A stretch of 64,000 bases of DNA from Paracoccus zhejiangensis (lineage in GTDB: Bacteria > Pseudomonadota > Alphaproteobacteria > Rhodobacterales > Rhodobacteraceae): assembly GCF_002847445.1 (NCBI RefSeq), contig NZ_CP025430.1, positions 1,116,001 to 1,180,000 on the forward strand, written 5' to 3'. A program made the position numbers and the translations under genes. The notes below the pieces were generated by a model. The model ran no database searches. It was not told the origin of the DNA and saw nothing but the letters and a program-made list of their open reading frames with translations. Shown piece by piece: positions 19,284 to 28,012 of the stretch. Position 1 is the stretch's first letter. Every line of letters starts with the position of its first letter.

Positions 19284-19789
19284 CAGCCGCCCTCTCGCAG
19301 GCTGGGGGCGATGCGCAGATATTGCTCGGCGGTCAGGGTCATGGCGCAATCCACGCTGGCCGGTCCGCCACCCGTGCCGCCGCCCCATTTGCTGCGCTCC
19401 CAGTTGCAGGCGGCATCGCGGAAGGCGATCCATTTGCGCTGCATGTCCTGCAGCAGCGGCGCCTGCGCCTCGACCGACGAGCCGATTTTCTTCATGTCAG
19501 CATCCGTTGTCTCGGCTTTCTGCATGGCCTCGGCATAGGCGCTGTTCAACAGCCCGTCCCAATGTTCATACTCGCCCGTGAGACAAATGCTCATCCCGAC
19601 GGTGGTGCCGCCATCCGGCCCGGCGATGCAGGCCGTGGCGGCGGTGCCGATGCAGCTATGCGGCTGACCGCCGTCACCCGACTGCTCGGCAAGGCAGGCA
19701 TCAACCGGAGCGCCGTCAAAGGCGGGGCCCTGCGCCAGCGCCATCGGTGCGGCCAGCAGCAGCCAGACGGTCGCCAGTATCCGCCGCAT
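19283..19789 (-). CDS. Secreted DUF1311 (LprI-like) protein, paralogue 1 of 3
   Basis: 168 residues: signal peptide (ending A-L-A near 20), then C-L-T-G-E-Y-E-H-W-D-G-L-L-N near 70 and K-W-I-A-F-R-D-A-A-C near 120, the latter the best-conserved block shared by all three paralogues. ATG 19789 overlaps the ivd stop (TGATG); a GTG three nt upstream is equally possible. It is directly downstream of ivd, so its expression should follow leucine-pathway induction. Confidence 0.8.
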   Translation of the reverse strand: MRRILATVWLLLAAPMALAQGPAFDGAPVDACLAEQSGDGGQPHSCIGTAATACIAGPDGGTTVGMSICLTGEYEHWDGLLNSAYAEAMQKAETTDADMKKIGSSVEAQAPLLQDMQRKWIAFRDAACNWERSKWGGGTGGGPASVDCAMTLTAEQYLRIAPSLREGG

Positions 19790-20949
19790 CACGCGAGGCT
19801 CATCAGTTCGCGGCCGATCAGCATCCGGCGGATCTCGCTGGTGCCGGCGCCGATCTCCATCAGCTTGGCGTCGCGGAAGAGGCGCGAAACAACGCTGTCA
19901 TTCAGGAAGCCTGCGCCACCCAGCGCCTGCACCGCCTGATGCGCCTGCACCATGGCCTGTTCGCTGGCGTAAAGCACCGCGCCCGCCGCGTCCTGCCGCG
20001 TGACCTTGCCGGCATCGCAGGCCCGCGCCACCTCGTAGACATAGGCCCGCGCGGTGTTCAGCGCGACATACATGTCGGCCAGCTTGCCCTGCATCAGTTG
20101 GAACGAGCCGATGGCCTGGCCGAACTGCTTGCGGTCGCGCAGATAGGGCACCACCTCGTCGAGGCAGGCGGCCATGATGCCGGTGCCGATGCCCGACAGC
20201 ACCAGGCGTTCATAATCGAGGCCCGACATAAGCACGCGCACGCCCCGGCCTTCTTCGCCCAGCACGTTCTCGAACGGGATCTCGCAATTCTCGAAGATCA
20301 GCTCGCCGGTATTCGAGCCGCGCATCCCCAGCTTGTCGAAATGGGGCGAGGTCGAGAAGCCGGCCATGCCGCGCTCGACGATGAAGGCGGTGATGCCCTT
20401 GCTGCCCGCCGCCGGATCGGTCTTGGCATAGACCACCAGCGTCTTGGCGTCGGGGGCGTTGGTGATCCAGTACTTGTTGCCGTTCAGCACGTAGCGGTCG
20501 TTCTTCTTTTCCGCCCGAAGCTTCATCGAGACGACATCGCTGCCGGCGCTTTCTTCCGACATGGCCAGCGCGCCAACGGCGGCACCCGAGCAGAGATCGG
20601 GCAGGTATTTCGCCTTCTGCGCATCGGTGCCGTTCAGCTTGATCTGGTTCACGCAGAGGTTCGAATGCGCGCCATAGGAGAGGCTGACCGAAGCCGAGGC
20701 CCGGGCGATTTCCTCGGTGGCAATGACATGGGCCAGGTAGCCCATGCCCGAGCCGCCATATTCTTCCGAGACGGTGATGCCCAACAGGCCCAGGTCGCCC
20801 ATCTCGGTCCAGAGCTCGTTCGGGAACTCGTTGCTGCGATCGACCTCGGTCGCAAGCGGCTTGACCCGGTCCTGCGCCCAACGATGCACCATCTCGCGCA
20901 GCGCATTCACGTCCTCGCCCAGATCGAATTCCATGCCTTGGGTGAACAT
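19789..20949 (-). CDS. liuA: Isovaleryl-CoA dehydrogenase
   Basis: 386 residues of the acyl-CoA dehydrogenase family. Seen: [10 protein letters not shown] near residue 130 (FAD/substrate), K-Y-W-I-T-N-A near 160, and L-D-Y-E-R-L-V-L-S near 250. In isovaleryl-CoA dehydrogenases the catalytic Glu sits in that D-Y-E-R segment instead of near residue 370. The C-terminus has Q-A-L-G-G-A-G-F and [15 protein letters not shown]. It oxidises isovaleryl-CoA to 3-methylcrotonyl-CoA, passing electrons to ETF. First gene of the operon, with a GGAGGAG ribosome site and a palindrome upstream. Confidence 0.95.
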   Translation of the reverse strand: MFTQGMEFDLGEDVNALREMVHRWAQDRVKPLATEVDRSNEFPNELWTEMGDLGLLGITVSEEYGGSGMGYLAHVIATEEIARASASVSLSYGAHSNLCVNQIKLNGTDAQKAKYLPDLCSGAAVGALAMSEESAGSDVVSMKLRAEKKNDRYVLNGNKYWITNAPDAKTLVVYAKTDPAAGSKGITAFIVERGMAGFSTSPHFDKLGMRGSNTGELIFENCEIPFENVLGEEGRGVRVLMSGLDYERLVLSGIGTGIMAACLDEVVPYLRDRKQFGQAIGSFQLMQGKLADMYVALNTARAYVYEVARACDAGKVTRQDAAGAVLYASEQAMVQAHQAVQALGGAGFLNDSVVSRLFRDAKLMEIGAGTSEIRRMLIGRELMSLA

Positions 20950-20970
20950 CGTCCGGCTCCTCCAGTTTAT

Positions 20971-20984
20971 TGAACGCCCGTTCA
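20971..20984. promoter_or_regulatory. Perfect 14-bp palindrome upstream of ivd, likely operator
   Basis: TGAACGCCCGTTCA is a perfect inverted repeat (6-bp arms, CC centre) centred about 29 nt upstream of the ivd ATG, between the promoter region and the ribosome site. The half-site spacing and sequence fit TetR-type operators that regulate acyl-CoA catabolism. No such regulator gene is in the window. Confidence 0.55.
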
Positions 20985-21054
20985 GTTAACGCAGCTTATG
21001 CGTGAACCGCCCCCCTCGAGTCAAGCGGAAGCCTGCGCGACTGCGCGGATTCCG

Positions 21055-22128
21055 TCAACCACCGGCGGCAGCCTGCCAACGGGCCAGCGCCGCCTCGTGC
21101 GAGATCTGCTGGCCGGGGCGCAAGGCACCGGGGGTGGCGGAAAGCTGCGGGGCCGGGCTGGGTTCGGCTCCGGCGAAACTGGCGCGGGCCTGCATGTGCG
21201 GATGGCTTGGCGCCTCGTCGATGGACAGGATCGGCGCGGCGCAGGCATCGGTTCCCTCCAGCACCGCCGCCCAGTCATCGCGGCTGCGGTTGGATATGAT
21301 CGCTGCGAGGCGCTCGCGGATCGCCGGCCAGTTCGCCGGATCGGCGCGGTCGGGCAGGCTGGCCGGGTCGATCCCCAGACGGTCCAGCAACTCGGCCCAG
21401 AATTGCGGCTCGATGGCACCGATGGCGAGATGGCGGCTATCGGCACAGCGATAGGTACCGTAATAGGGCGCGGCCCCATCGAGAATATTCGCCGCGCGCC
21501 GGTCCTCCCACATCCCCGCCGCCCGCATCCCCGAGATCATCGCCATCAGATGCGCCACCCCGTCGCTGATCGCGGCATCGACCACCTGCCCCTGCCCGGT
21601 CGTCCGGGCATGCAGGATCGCGGCCAGCATCCCCGACACCAGATACATCGAGCCGCCGGCGAAATCGCCCAGCAGGTTCAGCGGCGCCACCGGATGATCG
21701 GCCGGGCCGATGGCATGCAGCGCGCCGGTGATCGCCAGATAGGTGATGTCATGCCCGGCGGAATGCGCCAGCGGCCCCGCCTGCCCCCAGCCGGTCATCC
21801 GGCCATAGACGAGCCGCGGGTTCTCGGGGAAATCGCCGGGGCCAAGACCCAGACGCTCCATCACCCCCGGCCGCATCCCCTCGATCAGCGCATCGGCGCG
21901 GGTGATGAGGGCGCGGGCGGCCTCGCGCCCGGCTTCGGATTTCAGGTCCAGTTCGATCCAGTCGCGGCCCCGGTCCAGCACGTCGCGGTCAAGCCCCAGC
22001 ACATGCCGCGCACCGGGGCGGGTGATGCGGATCACCTCGGCCCCGTGATCCGCCAACCACATCGCAGAAAAGGGCGTCGGCCCCAGCCCCGCGATCTCGA
22101 CCACTCGCAACCCGTCCAATGCACCCAT
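21055..22128 (-). CDS. Alpha-methylacyl-CoA racemase (CaiB/BaiF superfamily)
   Basis: 357 residues of the class III CoA-transferase fold. The racemase-type signatures are visible: G-R-D-W-I-E-L-D-L-K near residue 65, G-H-D-I-T-Y-L-A near 126 (catalytic His) and L-L-G-D-F-A-G-G near 152 (catalytic Asp). It would interconvert 2R and 2S methyl-branched acyl-CoAs so that they can enter beta-oxidation. ATG 22128 is chosen because GGAGG lies 6 nt before it; an ATG 6 nt upstream abuts that site. Separated from ivd by 105 nt holding the palindrome, and divergent from the TRAP genes. Confidence 0.85.
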   Translation of the reverse strand: MGALDGLRVVEIAGLGPTPFSAMWLADHGAEVIRITRPGARHVLGLDRDVLDRGRDWIELDLKSEAGREAARALITRADALIEGMRPGVMERLGLGPGDFPENPRLVYGRMTGWGQAGPLAHSAGHDITYLAITGALHAIGPADHPVAPLNLLGDFAGGSMYLVSGMLAAILHARTTGQGQVVDAAISDGVAHLMAMISGMRAAGMWEDRRAANILDGAAPYYGTYRCADSRHLAIGAIEPQFWAELLDRLGIDPASLPDRADPANWPAIRERLAAIISNRSRDDWAAVLEGTDACAAPILSIDEAPSHPHMQARASFAGAEPSPAPQLSATPGALRPGQQISHEAALARWQAAAGG

Positions 22129-22246
22129 GACCATCCTCCCCGCCCGCGACCCAGCTTTGACCAGCCCTGCGGCAGGCACAAGGGCGGCATCGTTGACAGG
22201 GGCGTCCCGGACGGCCAACCTGCCCCGATCACAGGGAGAGAGAAAA

Positions 22247-23227
22247 ATGACCAGACAGATCAGCCTGATCGCAGTCCTTGCCATGTCGGGCCTTGCCGTG
22301 GCCGGCCCGGCGCTGGCCCAGACCAACTGGGACATGGCCACCCCCTATGCCGACAGCGATTTCCACACCCGCAACATCGCCCAGTTCGCCGAAGAAGTTT
22401 CCACCGCCACCGGCGGCGGGCTGACCATCACCGTGCATTCCGCGGGCAGCCTGTTCGGCCATCCCGAGATCAAGGATTCGGTGCGCAAGGGCCTTGCCCC
22501 GATCGGCGAGGTGCTGATGAGCCGGCTGGCGAACGAGGACCCGGTCTTCGAGGTCGACTCGGTACCCTTCGTCGCCAATGGCTATGATCAGGCGCTGAAA
22601 CTGTGGCAGGCCAGCCGCGAGACGATCACCCAGAAGCTGGCCGATCAGGGGCTCACGCTGCTTTATGTCGTGCCATGGCCGGGCCAGGGCATCTATACCA
22701 AGGATGCGGTCACCGATGCCGCCAGCTTCCAGGGCCAGAACATGCGCGCCTACAACGCCGCCTCGGAGCGGCTGGCGCAGCTTCTGGGCGCGGTGCCGAC
22801 GCAGGTCGAGGCCGGCGACGTGCCGACCGCCTTCTCGACCGGAAGGGTCAGCGCCATGATCACCTCGCCCTCGACCGGCGTCACCTCGCAGGCCTGGGAT
22901 TTCACCAGCTTCTACACCGATGCGCAGGCCTGGTTGCCCAAGAACATGGTGATCGTGAATACCGAGGCCTTCAACGCCCTGCCCGAGGATCAGCGCGCCG
23001 CCATCACCCAAGCGGCCGCACAGGCCGAGACCCGTGGCTGGGACATGTCGGCGGTCGAGGCGACCGAGGCGACCGAGGCACTGGCCAGCAACGGGATGAC
23101 CGTCGCCAAGCCGTCCGAGGCCTTCCAGGGCGAGCTGCTGGCCATCGGCGAGACCATGACCAATGAATGGCTGGAACGGGCGGGCGAGCCCGGAAAGGCC
23201 ATCATCGACGCCTATCGCGCCGAATGA
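22247..23227 (+). CDS. TRAP transporter substrate-binding protein (DctP family)
   Basis: 326 residues: signal peptide (about 1-24, ending A-L-A-Q), then a DctP-type periplasmic binding fold. Seen: G-G-G-L-T-I-T-V-H-S-A-G-S-L-F-G near residue 65, the substrate Arg region N-M-R-A-Y-N near 166, and the G-A-V-P segment near 185. Binds a carboxylate ligand in the periplasm and feeds it to the DctQM permease. Ligand unknown. GGGAGAG precedes the ATG by 8 nt. The stop overlaps the dctQ start (ATGA). Confidence 0.92.
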   Translation: MTRQISLIAVLAMSGLAVAGPALAQTNWDMATPYADSDFHTRNIAQFAEEVSTATGGGLTITVHSAGSLFGHPEIKDSVRKGLAPIGEVLMSRLANEDPVFEVDSVPFVANGYDQALKLWQASRETITQKLADQGLTLLYVVPWPGQGIYTKDAVTDAASFQGQNMRAYNAASERLAQLLGAVPTQVEAGDVPTAFSTGRVSAMITSPSTGVTSQAWDFTSFYTDAQAWLPKNMVIVNTEAFNALPEDQRAAITQAAAQAETRGWDMSAVEATEATEALASNGMTVAKPSEAFQGELLAIGETMTNEWLERAGEPGKAIIDAYRAE

Positions 23228-23778
23228 GGACCGCGCTTGACCGTCTCTACGCTGCGGGTCTCTGGGCGGCCTGCGGCGCGATGGTGATGATCGCGGTGCT
23301 GGTGCTGGTGCAGGTCGCCGGCCGGTTGATCGACCGGCTGGCACTGCTGATCGGCGCGGCACCGCCACAGATCACCGTGCCCTCGCTGGCCGAGATCGGC
23401 GGCTTCCTTCTGGTTGCCGCCGCCTGCCTCGCGCTGGCGGGCACGCTGCAGACGGGCGGGCATGTGCGGGTGACGATGATCGCCGGCGCGCTGCCCCCGG
23501 CAGCGGCGCGGCTCCTGACCATGCTGGCAACGGCCATCGCGGCGGGGCTGGCGATCTGGGCGGGCTGGCATTCCGCCCTGCAGGCGCTGGACAGCTGGCA
23601 GTTCAATTCGCTCAGCTACGGCATGATCAAGGTGCCGCTGTGGCTGCCGCAGGGGGCGATGACGCTGGGGATCGCGCTGCTGGCGCTGGCGCTGGTCGAT
23701 GCGCTGCTGACCCTGCTGCGCGGCGGCACGCCGGCCTTTCTGGCCGCCGAGGCGGCGGCAACGGGCGAGGGCGAATAG
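23224..23778 (+). CDS. TRAP transporter small permease (DctQ family)
   Basis: 184 residues, four membrane helices (about residues 12-32, 58-78, 96-116 and 138-160). Seen: the conserved E-I-G-G-F-L-L-V-A-A-A segment near 58 and G-G-H-V-R-V-T near 80, as in DctQ-type TRAP subunits. It couples the binding protein to the large permease. ATG 23224 overlaps the DctP stop by 4 nt and the stop directly abuts the DctM ATG. Confidence 0.9.
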   Translation: MRTALDRLYAAGLWAACGAMVMIAVLVLVQVAGRLIDRLALLIGAAPPQITVPSLAEIGGFLLVAAACLALAGTLQTGGHVRVTMIAGALPPAAARLLTMLATAIAAGLAIWAGWHSALQALDSWQFNSLSYGMIKVPLWLPQGAMTLGIALLALALVDALLTLLRGGTPAFLAAEAAATGEGE

Positions 23779-25083
23779 ATGGAGATCCTGCCGCTCTCGA
23801 TCCTGCTGGTCGTGGTGCTTTTCGGTCTTCTGGCGACCGGTCTCTGGGTCGGCTTCGCGCTGATAGCCGTGGGGCTGGTCGCCATGGTCGCCGCCGCGCC
23901 CGCCCCGCCCGGCCCGGTCTTCGCCACCAAGGTCTGGGGCGCGCTGAATGTCTGGGACCTGACCGCGCTGCCGATGTTCATCTGGATGGGCGAAATCCTC
24001 TATCGATCCCGGCTGTCCTCGGACCTGTTCCGCGGCCTTGCCCCCTTCACCCGGCGGCTTCCCGGCGGCCTGCTGCATGTCAACGTGCTCGGCTGCGCGG
24101 TCTTTGCCGCCGTCAGCGGCTCGTCGGCGGCGACCACCGCCACGGTCGGGCGCATGTCGCTGCCGGAGCTGGCGCGGCGCGGCTATGACCGCGACATCTC
24201 GGTCGGCTCGCTGGCCGGGTCGGGCACGATGGGATTCCTGATCCCGCCCTCGATCATCCTCATCGTCTATGGCGCCGCGACCGAGCAATCCATCGCCCGG
24301 CTGTTCCTCGCCGGCGTGCTGCCGGGGCTGATGCTGGCGCTGCTGTTTTCGGGCTGGATCGTGATCTGGGCGCTGATGAACCCGACGCGGATGCCCGCCG
24401 CCGAGCCCGCAACGACCGGTGCCGAGAAGCGCGCCGCCCTGCGCCTGCTGCTGCCGGTCGTCGGGCTGATCGTCGCCGTCATCGGCTCGATCTATGCCGG
24501 CATCGCCTCGCCGACCGAGGCGGCGGTGATCGGCGTTCTGGGCGCGCTGCTGATTGCCTGGGCGACCGGCGGGCTGGACCGGCAGGCGGCGGTTCAGGCG
24601 CTTCTGGGCGCGGCGCGGACCAGCGCGATGATCTGCTTCATCCTGATGGGCGCGGCCTTCCTGACCGTTGCCATGGGCTATACCGGCATCCCGCGCGCGC
24701 TGGCGGCATGGGTGGGCGAGCAGGGCTTTTCGCCGAACTGGTTGCTGGTCGCGCTGATGGGGCTGTTCATCCTGCTCGGCTGTTTCCTCGACGGCATCTC
24801 GATGGTGGTGCTGACGGTCTCGGTCATCCTGCCGATGGTGCTGGCCGCCGGGATCGACCCGATCTGGTTCGGGATCTTCCTCGTCCTCGTGGTCGAGATG
24901 AGCCAGATCACCCCGCCGGTCGGGTTCAACCTTTTCGTCCTGCAGGGGGTGACCGGGCGGAACATCTTTGACCTTGCCCGCTGCGCCCTGCCCTTCTTCC
25001 TCCTGCTGGTCGCGGCGGTGCTGATCCTGATGGCCTTCCCCGCTGTCGCGCTGTGGTTGCCCTCGACCATGATGGCGCGCTAG
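23779..25083 (+). CDS. TRAP transporter large permease (DctM family)
   Basis: 434 residues with about twelve membrane helices. Seen: M-F-I-W-M-G-E-I-L near residue 55, S-G-S-S-A-A-T-T-A-T near 112 (helix hairpin near the sodium site), L-I-P-P-S-I-I-L near 155, A-S-P-T-E-A-A near 240 and Q-I-T-P-P-V-G-F-N near 375, all DctM hallmarks. Sodium-driven uptake subunit. The ATG follows the DctQ stop with no gap. A 34-nt gap separates it from the histidine phosphatase gene. Confidence 0.93.
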   Translation: MEILPLSILLVVVLFGLLATGLWVGFALIAVGLVAMVAAAPAPPGPVFATKVWGALNVWDLTALPMFIWMGEILYRSRLSSDLFRGLAPFTRRLPGGLLHVNVLGCAVFAAVSGSSAATTATVGRMSLPELARRGYDRDISVGSLAGSGTMGFLIPPSIILIVYGAATEQSIARLFLAGVLPGLMLALLFSGWIVIWALMNPTRMPAAEPATTGAEKRAALRLLLPVVGLIVAVIGSIYAGIASPTEAAVIGVLGALLIAWATGGLDRQAAVQALLGAARTSAMICFILMGAAFLTVAMGYTGIPRALAAWVGEQGFSPNWLLVALMGLFILLGCFLDGISMVVLTVSVILPMVLAAGIDPIWFGIFLVLVVEMSQITPPVGFNLFVLQGVTGRNIFDLARCALPFFLLLVAAVLILMAFPAVALWLPSTMMAR

Positions 25084-25117
25084 GGCTGGCGGCATCGCAA
25101 TCCGGGGTTCCGCCGCC

Positions 25118-25657
25118 ATGACCCGCCTTTACCTGATCCGCCACGCCCCGCCCCTGAACGGGGGGCGGCTGGCCGGGCGCCGCGACGTGGCCGCCGATTG
25201 CAGCGATGCCCCGGCCTTCGCCGCCATCCGCGCCCGCATCACCCATGTGCCGGCGATCTGGTCGAGCCCCGCCCTGCGCTGCCGCCAGACCTCCGAGGCG
25301 CTTGGCCTTGCCCCGGACCTGCATCCCGAGCTGTGGGAACAGGATTACGGCGCGTGGGAGAACCTGCCCTTCGACGAACTGCCCGATCTCGGGCCGCTGG
25401 CCCCCGAGGATCTGGCCCTCCACCGCCCCGAGGGAGGCGAGAGCTTTGCCGAGATGGCGGCGCGGGTGCTGCCGCGTCTGGCCGAGGCGGAGGGCGACAC
25501 GGTGATCGTCGCCCATGCCGGCACTGTGCGCGCCGCGCTGTCCATGGTCGTCGGCCCCGCGGCCCTGTCATTCGCCGTCTCGCCCCTGTCGCTGACCATC
25601 CTGCGCCGCGCCGGGGTCGACTGGTCGGTCGTGGCGGTGAACCTGACCGCGCCATGA
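25118..25657 (+). CDS. Histidine phosphatase family protein, possibly cobalamin-related (CobC-like)
   Basis: 179 residues of the phosphoglycerate-mutase-like fold: catalytic L-I-R-H-A near residue 5, S-P-A-L-R-C near 48, E-Q-D-Y-G near 70 and V-A-H-A-G-T near 128 with the second His. Its stop overlaps the cobD start (ATGA), which suggests alpha-ribazole phosphatase or another step in cobalamin nucleotide-loop assembly. The alternative is a general phosphatase that is simply co-transcribed. Confidence 0.75.
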   Translation: MTRLYLIRHAPPLNGGRLAGRRDVAADCSDAPAFAAIRARITHVPAIWSSPALRCRQTSEALGLAPDLHPELWEQDYGAWENLPFDELPDLGPLAPEDLALHRPEGGESFAEMAARVLPRLAEAEGDTVIVAHAGTVRAALSMVVGPAALSFAVSPLSLTILRRAGVDWSVVAVNLTAP

Positions 25658-26568
25658 TCGCCGCCCTTCTCGCCCTGATCGCCGATGGGCTGTTCGGCTG
25701 GCCCGACCGGCTCTATCACCGCATCGGCCACCCGGTCACCTGGCTGGGCGCGCTGATCGCCGGGCTGGAATCCCGGCTGAACCACGGCCCCCATCGCATC
25801 CTGAAGGGCGGGCTGGCGACACTGCTGACCATCGCCGCCGCCACCCTGCCGGCCTGGGCCTTGGCCGAGTTGGCCGGCCCGCTGATCGCCGGACTGCTGG
25901 CCTGGCCGCTGATCGCCGCCCGCTCGCTGAACGACCACCTCGCCGCCGTCGCCCGGCCCCTTGCCGCGGGCGATCTGGCGGGCGCGCGGCGGGCGACCGC
26001 GATGATCGTCGGTCGTGACGTCACCCGTGCCGATGATGCCGCCCTGTCGCGGGCCAGCCTGGAAAGCCTTGCCGAGAACGCCTCGGACGGGGTGATCGCA
26101 CCGCTTTTCTGGCTGGCGGTGGCGGGGTTGCCGGGGGTCTCGGCCTACAAGGCGATCAACACGCTCGATTCCATGATCGGCCATCGCAATGACCGTTACG
26201 AGCAGTTCGGCAAGATTGCCGCGCGGCTGGATGACGTGGCAAACCTGATCCCGGCCCGGCTGACGGCGCTGCTGTTCGCGCTGGCGGCGGGTTCGATGAA
26301 GCCGCTGCGCGCCGCCTTCGCCGAGGCACACCTTCACCGCTCACCAAATGCCGGCTGGCCCGAGGCGGCGATGGCATCGGCACTGGGGGTGCGGCTCTCG
26401 GGTCCGCGCCAATACGGTGACCGGCTGTCGGACGAGCCCTGGCTGAACGGCAGCGCGCGCGATCCGGGGGCCGGCGACATCACCCGGGGCCTGCGACTCT
26501 ATCGGCGCGCGCTGATGGTGCTGGCAGGAATGCTGGCGGCGGGAGGACTGATGGCAGCGATTGGCTGA
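25654..26568 (+). CDS. cobD: Adenosylcobinamide-phosphate synthase, membrane protein
   Basis: 304 residues with four to five membrane helices. Seen: H-P-V-T-W-L-G near residue 26, G-R-D-V near 117, S-L-E-S-L-A-E-N-A-S-D-G near 130, Y-K-A-I-N-T-L-D-S-M near 165 and N-A-G-W-P-E-A near 230, all hallmarks of CobD/CbiB. It attaches the aminopropanol arm to cobyric acid during cobalamin synthesis. ATG 25654 overlaps the phosphatase stop by 4 nt. The gene ends 25 nt before a tRNA gene on the other strand. Confidence 0.93.
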   Translation: MIAALLALIADGLFGWPDRLYHRIGHPVTWLGALIAGLESRLNHGPHRILKGGLATLLTIAAATLPAWALAELAGPLIAGLLAWPLIAARSLNDHLAAVARPLAAGDLAGARRATAMIVGRDVTRADDAALSRASLESLAENASDGVIAPLFWLAVAGLPGVSAYKAINTLDSMIGHRNDRYEQFGKIAARLDDVANLIPARLTALLFALAAGSMKPLRAAFAEAHLHRSPNAGWPEAAMASALGVRLSGPRQYGDRLSDEPWLNGSARDPGAGDITRGLRLYRRALMVLAGMLAAGGLMAAIG

Positions 26569-26592
26569 GGGATCGCGGTGCATGTTGGAAAA

Positions 26593-26668
26593 TGGTGGGC
26601 GGTGAGGGGCTCGAACCCCCGACATTTTCGGTGTAAACGAAACGCTCTACCAGCTGAGCTAACCGCCC
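26593..26668 (-). tRNA. tRNA-Val (anticodon TAC)
   Basis: 76 nt including an encoded CCA. Acceptor GGGCGGT/ACCGCCC, D-arm GCTC/GAGC, anticodon stem TTTCG/CGAAA with loop TTTACAC (anticodon TAC), and T-loop TTCGAGC all pair correctly. Confidence 0.97.
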
Positions 26669-26717
26669 CACGGAGGGCGTCTTAGCGCGGCCCGGAGGGC
26701 GGGGCAAGGGCGAAGGG

Positions 26718-27275
26718 TCAGCCTTCGCGCCAGATCTCGTGGCAGCCGGCGCGGACGACTTGCACCGCGCCCTGATGCTGGGCCAGTTCCTCGAAGCGCG
26801 ACATGTCCCAGCCCATGGCGATCAGCCGCAGCATCCTGAGCGTGATGCCATGGGTGATGATCAGCGACGGGCCGGTCAGGCTGTCCAGGAAGCTGCGGGC
26901 GCGGGTCATGAGGCCCGCGAACCCCTCGCCGCCCGGGGCGTGGTCATACCAGCCAAAGCCATCCAGTTCGAACAGCGCCGGGTGTTCGGCGGCGAGATCG
27001 GGGTAACGCCGGCCGCTGAATTCGCCGATGTCGATCTCGGCCAGCCGCGCGTCGCTTACGAAGGGCTGGCCGTCAAAGACGATGCGCGCGGTCTGCAGCG
27101 CCCGTCCCTGCGGGCTGGCAAAGCGCGCGGCCTCGACGCCCGCGATGAGCCGCGCCTGCGCCTCTGCCTGCGCGATGCCCAGATCGGTCAGCGGCGAGTC
27201 GAGCCTGCCCTGCATCCGGCCTTCGGCATTCCACACTGTCTGGCCATGGCGCATGAGATAGAGATCGGGATACAT
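26718..27275 (-). CDS. Histidine phosphatase (phosphoglycerate-mutase-like) protein
   Basis: 185 residues: L-M-R-H-G-Q-T-V-W-N near residue 7 (catalytic His), S-P-Q-G-R-A near 54, E-I-D-I-G-E-F-S-G near 80 and I-T-H-G-I-T near 145. This is a broad family of sugar-phosphate and nucleotide phosphatases; the substrate is not deducible. ATG 27275 gives the compact family N-terminus. It lies between two tRNA-Val genes on the same strand. Confidence 0.85.
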   Translation of the reverse strand: MYPDLYLMRHGQTVWNAEGRMQGRLDSPLTDLGIAQAEAQARLIAGVEAARFASPQGRALQTARIVFDGQPFVSDARLAEIDIGEFSGRRYPDLAAEHPALFELDGFGWYDHAPGGEGFAGLMTRARSFLDSLTGPSLIITHGITLRMLRLIAMGWDMSRFEELAQHQGAVQVVRAGCHEIWREG

Positions 27276-27464
27276 CGGCCTGTCCGCATGACGTGAGGGC
27301 ATGGCCCGGTGCCATCCCGCCCGCCTGCTTGCCGGATCGGTCGGCGCGGGTCAATCACTCCGCAAGGCAACGCGCTGCGGATATGGGCAAAAGGTCGACG
27401 CATATCCCGCCGTCAACGATAATCCCGGCCATGCCCCGGTGATCCGCCCGCTCCACCCGAATGC

Positions 27465-27488
27465 AAAAGGCCGGCCTTTCGGCCGGCC
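27465..27488 (-). terminator. Intrinsic terminator of tRNA-Val(CAC)
   Basis: On the minus strand, GGCCGGCC - GAAA - GGCCGGCC is followed by TTTT (27468-27465). A second hairpin with 8-bp arms (27491-27498 and 27502-27509) lies between it and the tRNA 3' end. Confidence 0.75.
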
Positions 27489-27517
27489 CGCGAAACAGTG
27501 TCTGTTTCGTGAAAGAA

Positions 27518-27592
27518 TGGTGGGTGATAACGGATTTGAACCGCTGACATCTTCGATGTGAACGAAGCGCTCTACCACTGAGCTAATCACCC
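27518..27592 (-). tRNA. tRNA-Val (anticodon CAC)
   Basis: 75 nt including an encoded CCA. Acceptor GGGTGAT/ATCACCC, D-arm GCTC/GAGC, anticodon stem CTTCG/CGAAG with loop TTCACAT (anticodon CAC), T-stem AGCGG/CCGTT with loop TTCAAAT. Confidence 0.97.
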
Positions 27593-27691
27593 GTGGGCGG
27601 CTATGTAGCGGCGCGTTCCCTCCGATGCAAGAGGCATTCGGACAGCTTTTCGTCCCGTACTCTGCGCCCCGCGTCGATGGGCCGGTTGCGG

Positions 27692-28012
27692 TCAGTCCTC
27701 GTCGCTGTCGGCGCCGTCGCCGCGGCGGCGCAGGCGCAAGTTGATGACCTCGCTGCCCTTGCCATTGCTCTTGCGCATGCTGACCCGCGCCCGGCCGAAG
27801 GGATTGACCACCAGCGTCTCGCCCGAGGCAAAGGCGCGGCCCAACTGGTCAAGGGTCGCCTCGACGATGGGCTTCACATCGCCCTTCTTGGCGCCGGTCG
27901 CCTCGACCACGCGATCCACGAATTCCCGCTTCTGCACCACCCGCGCAGCCCGGGGAGATTCCGCCTCGAATTGGGCTTCGTCACCAGTGTCGGATTTCGG
28001 CGTTCTCGCCAT
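27692..28012 (-). CDS. HU/IHF-family DNA-binding protein, divergent
   Basis: 106 residues. An acidic N-terminal extension of about 28 residues precedes the HU core K-R-E-F-V-D-R-V-V near 28, then N-P-F-G-R-A-R-V near 70, a short basic beta-arm (M-R-K-S-N-G-K-G) and a basic then acidic tail. The arm is shorter than in standard HU and the intercalating Pro region is not obvious, so DNA bending may be reduced. Nucleoid role inferred from the family. The 5' region (28013-28135) is markedly AT-rich and probably holds its promoter. Confidence 0.8.
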   Translation of the reverse strand: MARTPKSDTGDEAQFEAESPRAARVVQKREFVDRVVEATGAKKGDVKPIVEATLDQLGRAFASGETLVVNPFGRARVSMRKSNGKGSEVINLRLRRRGDGADSDED

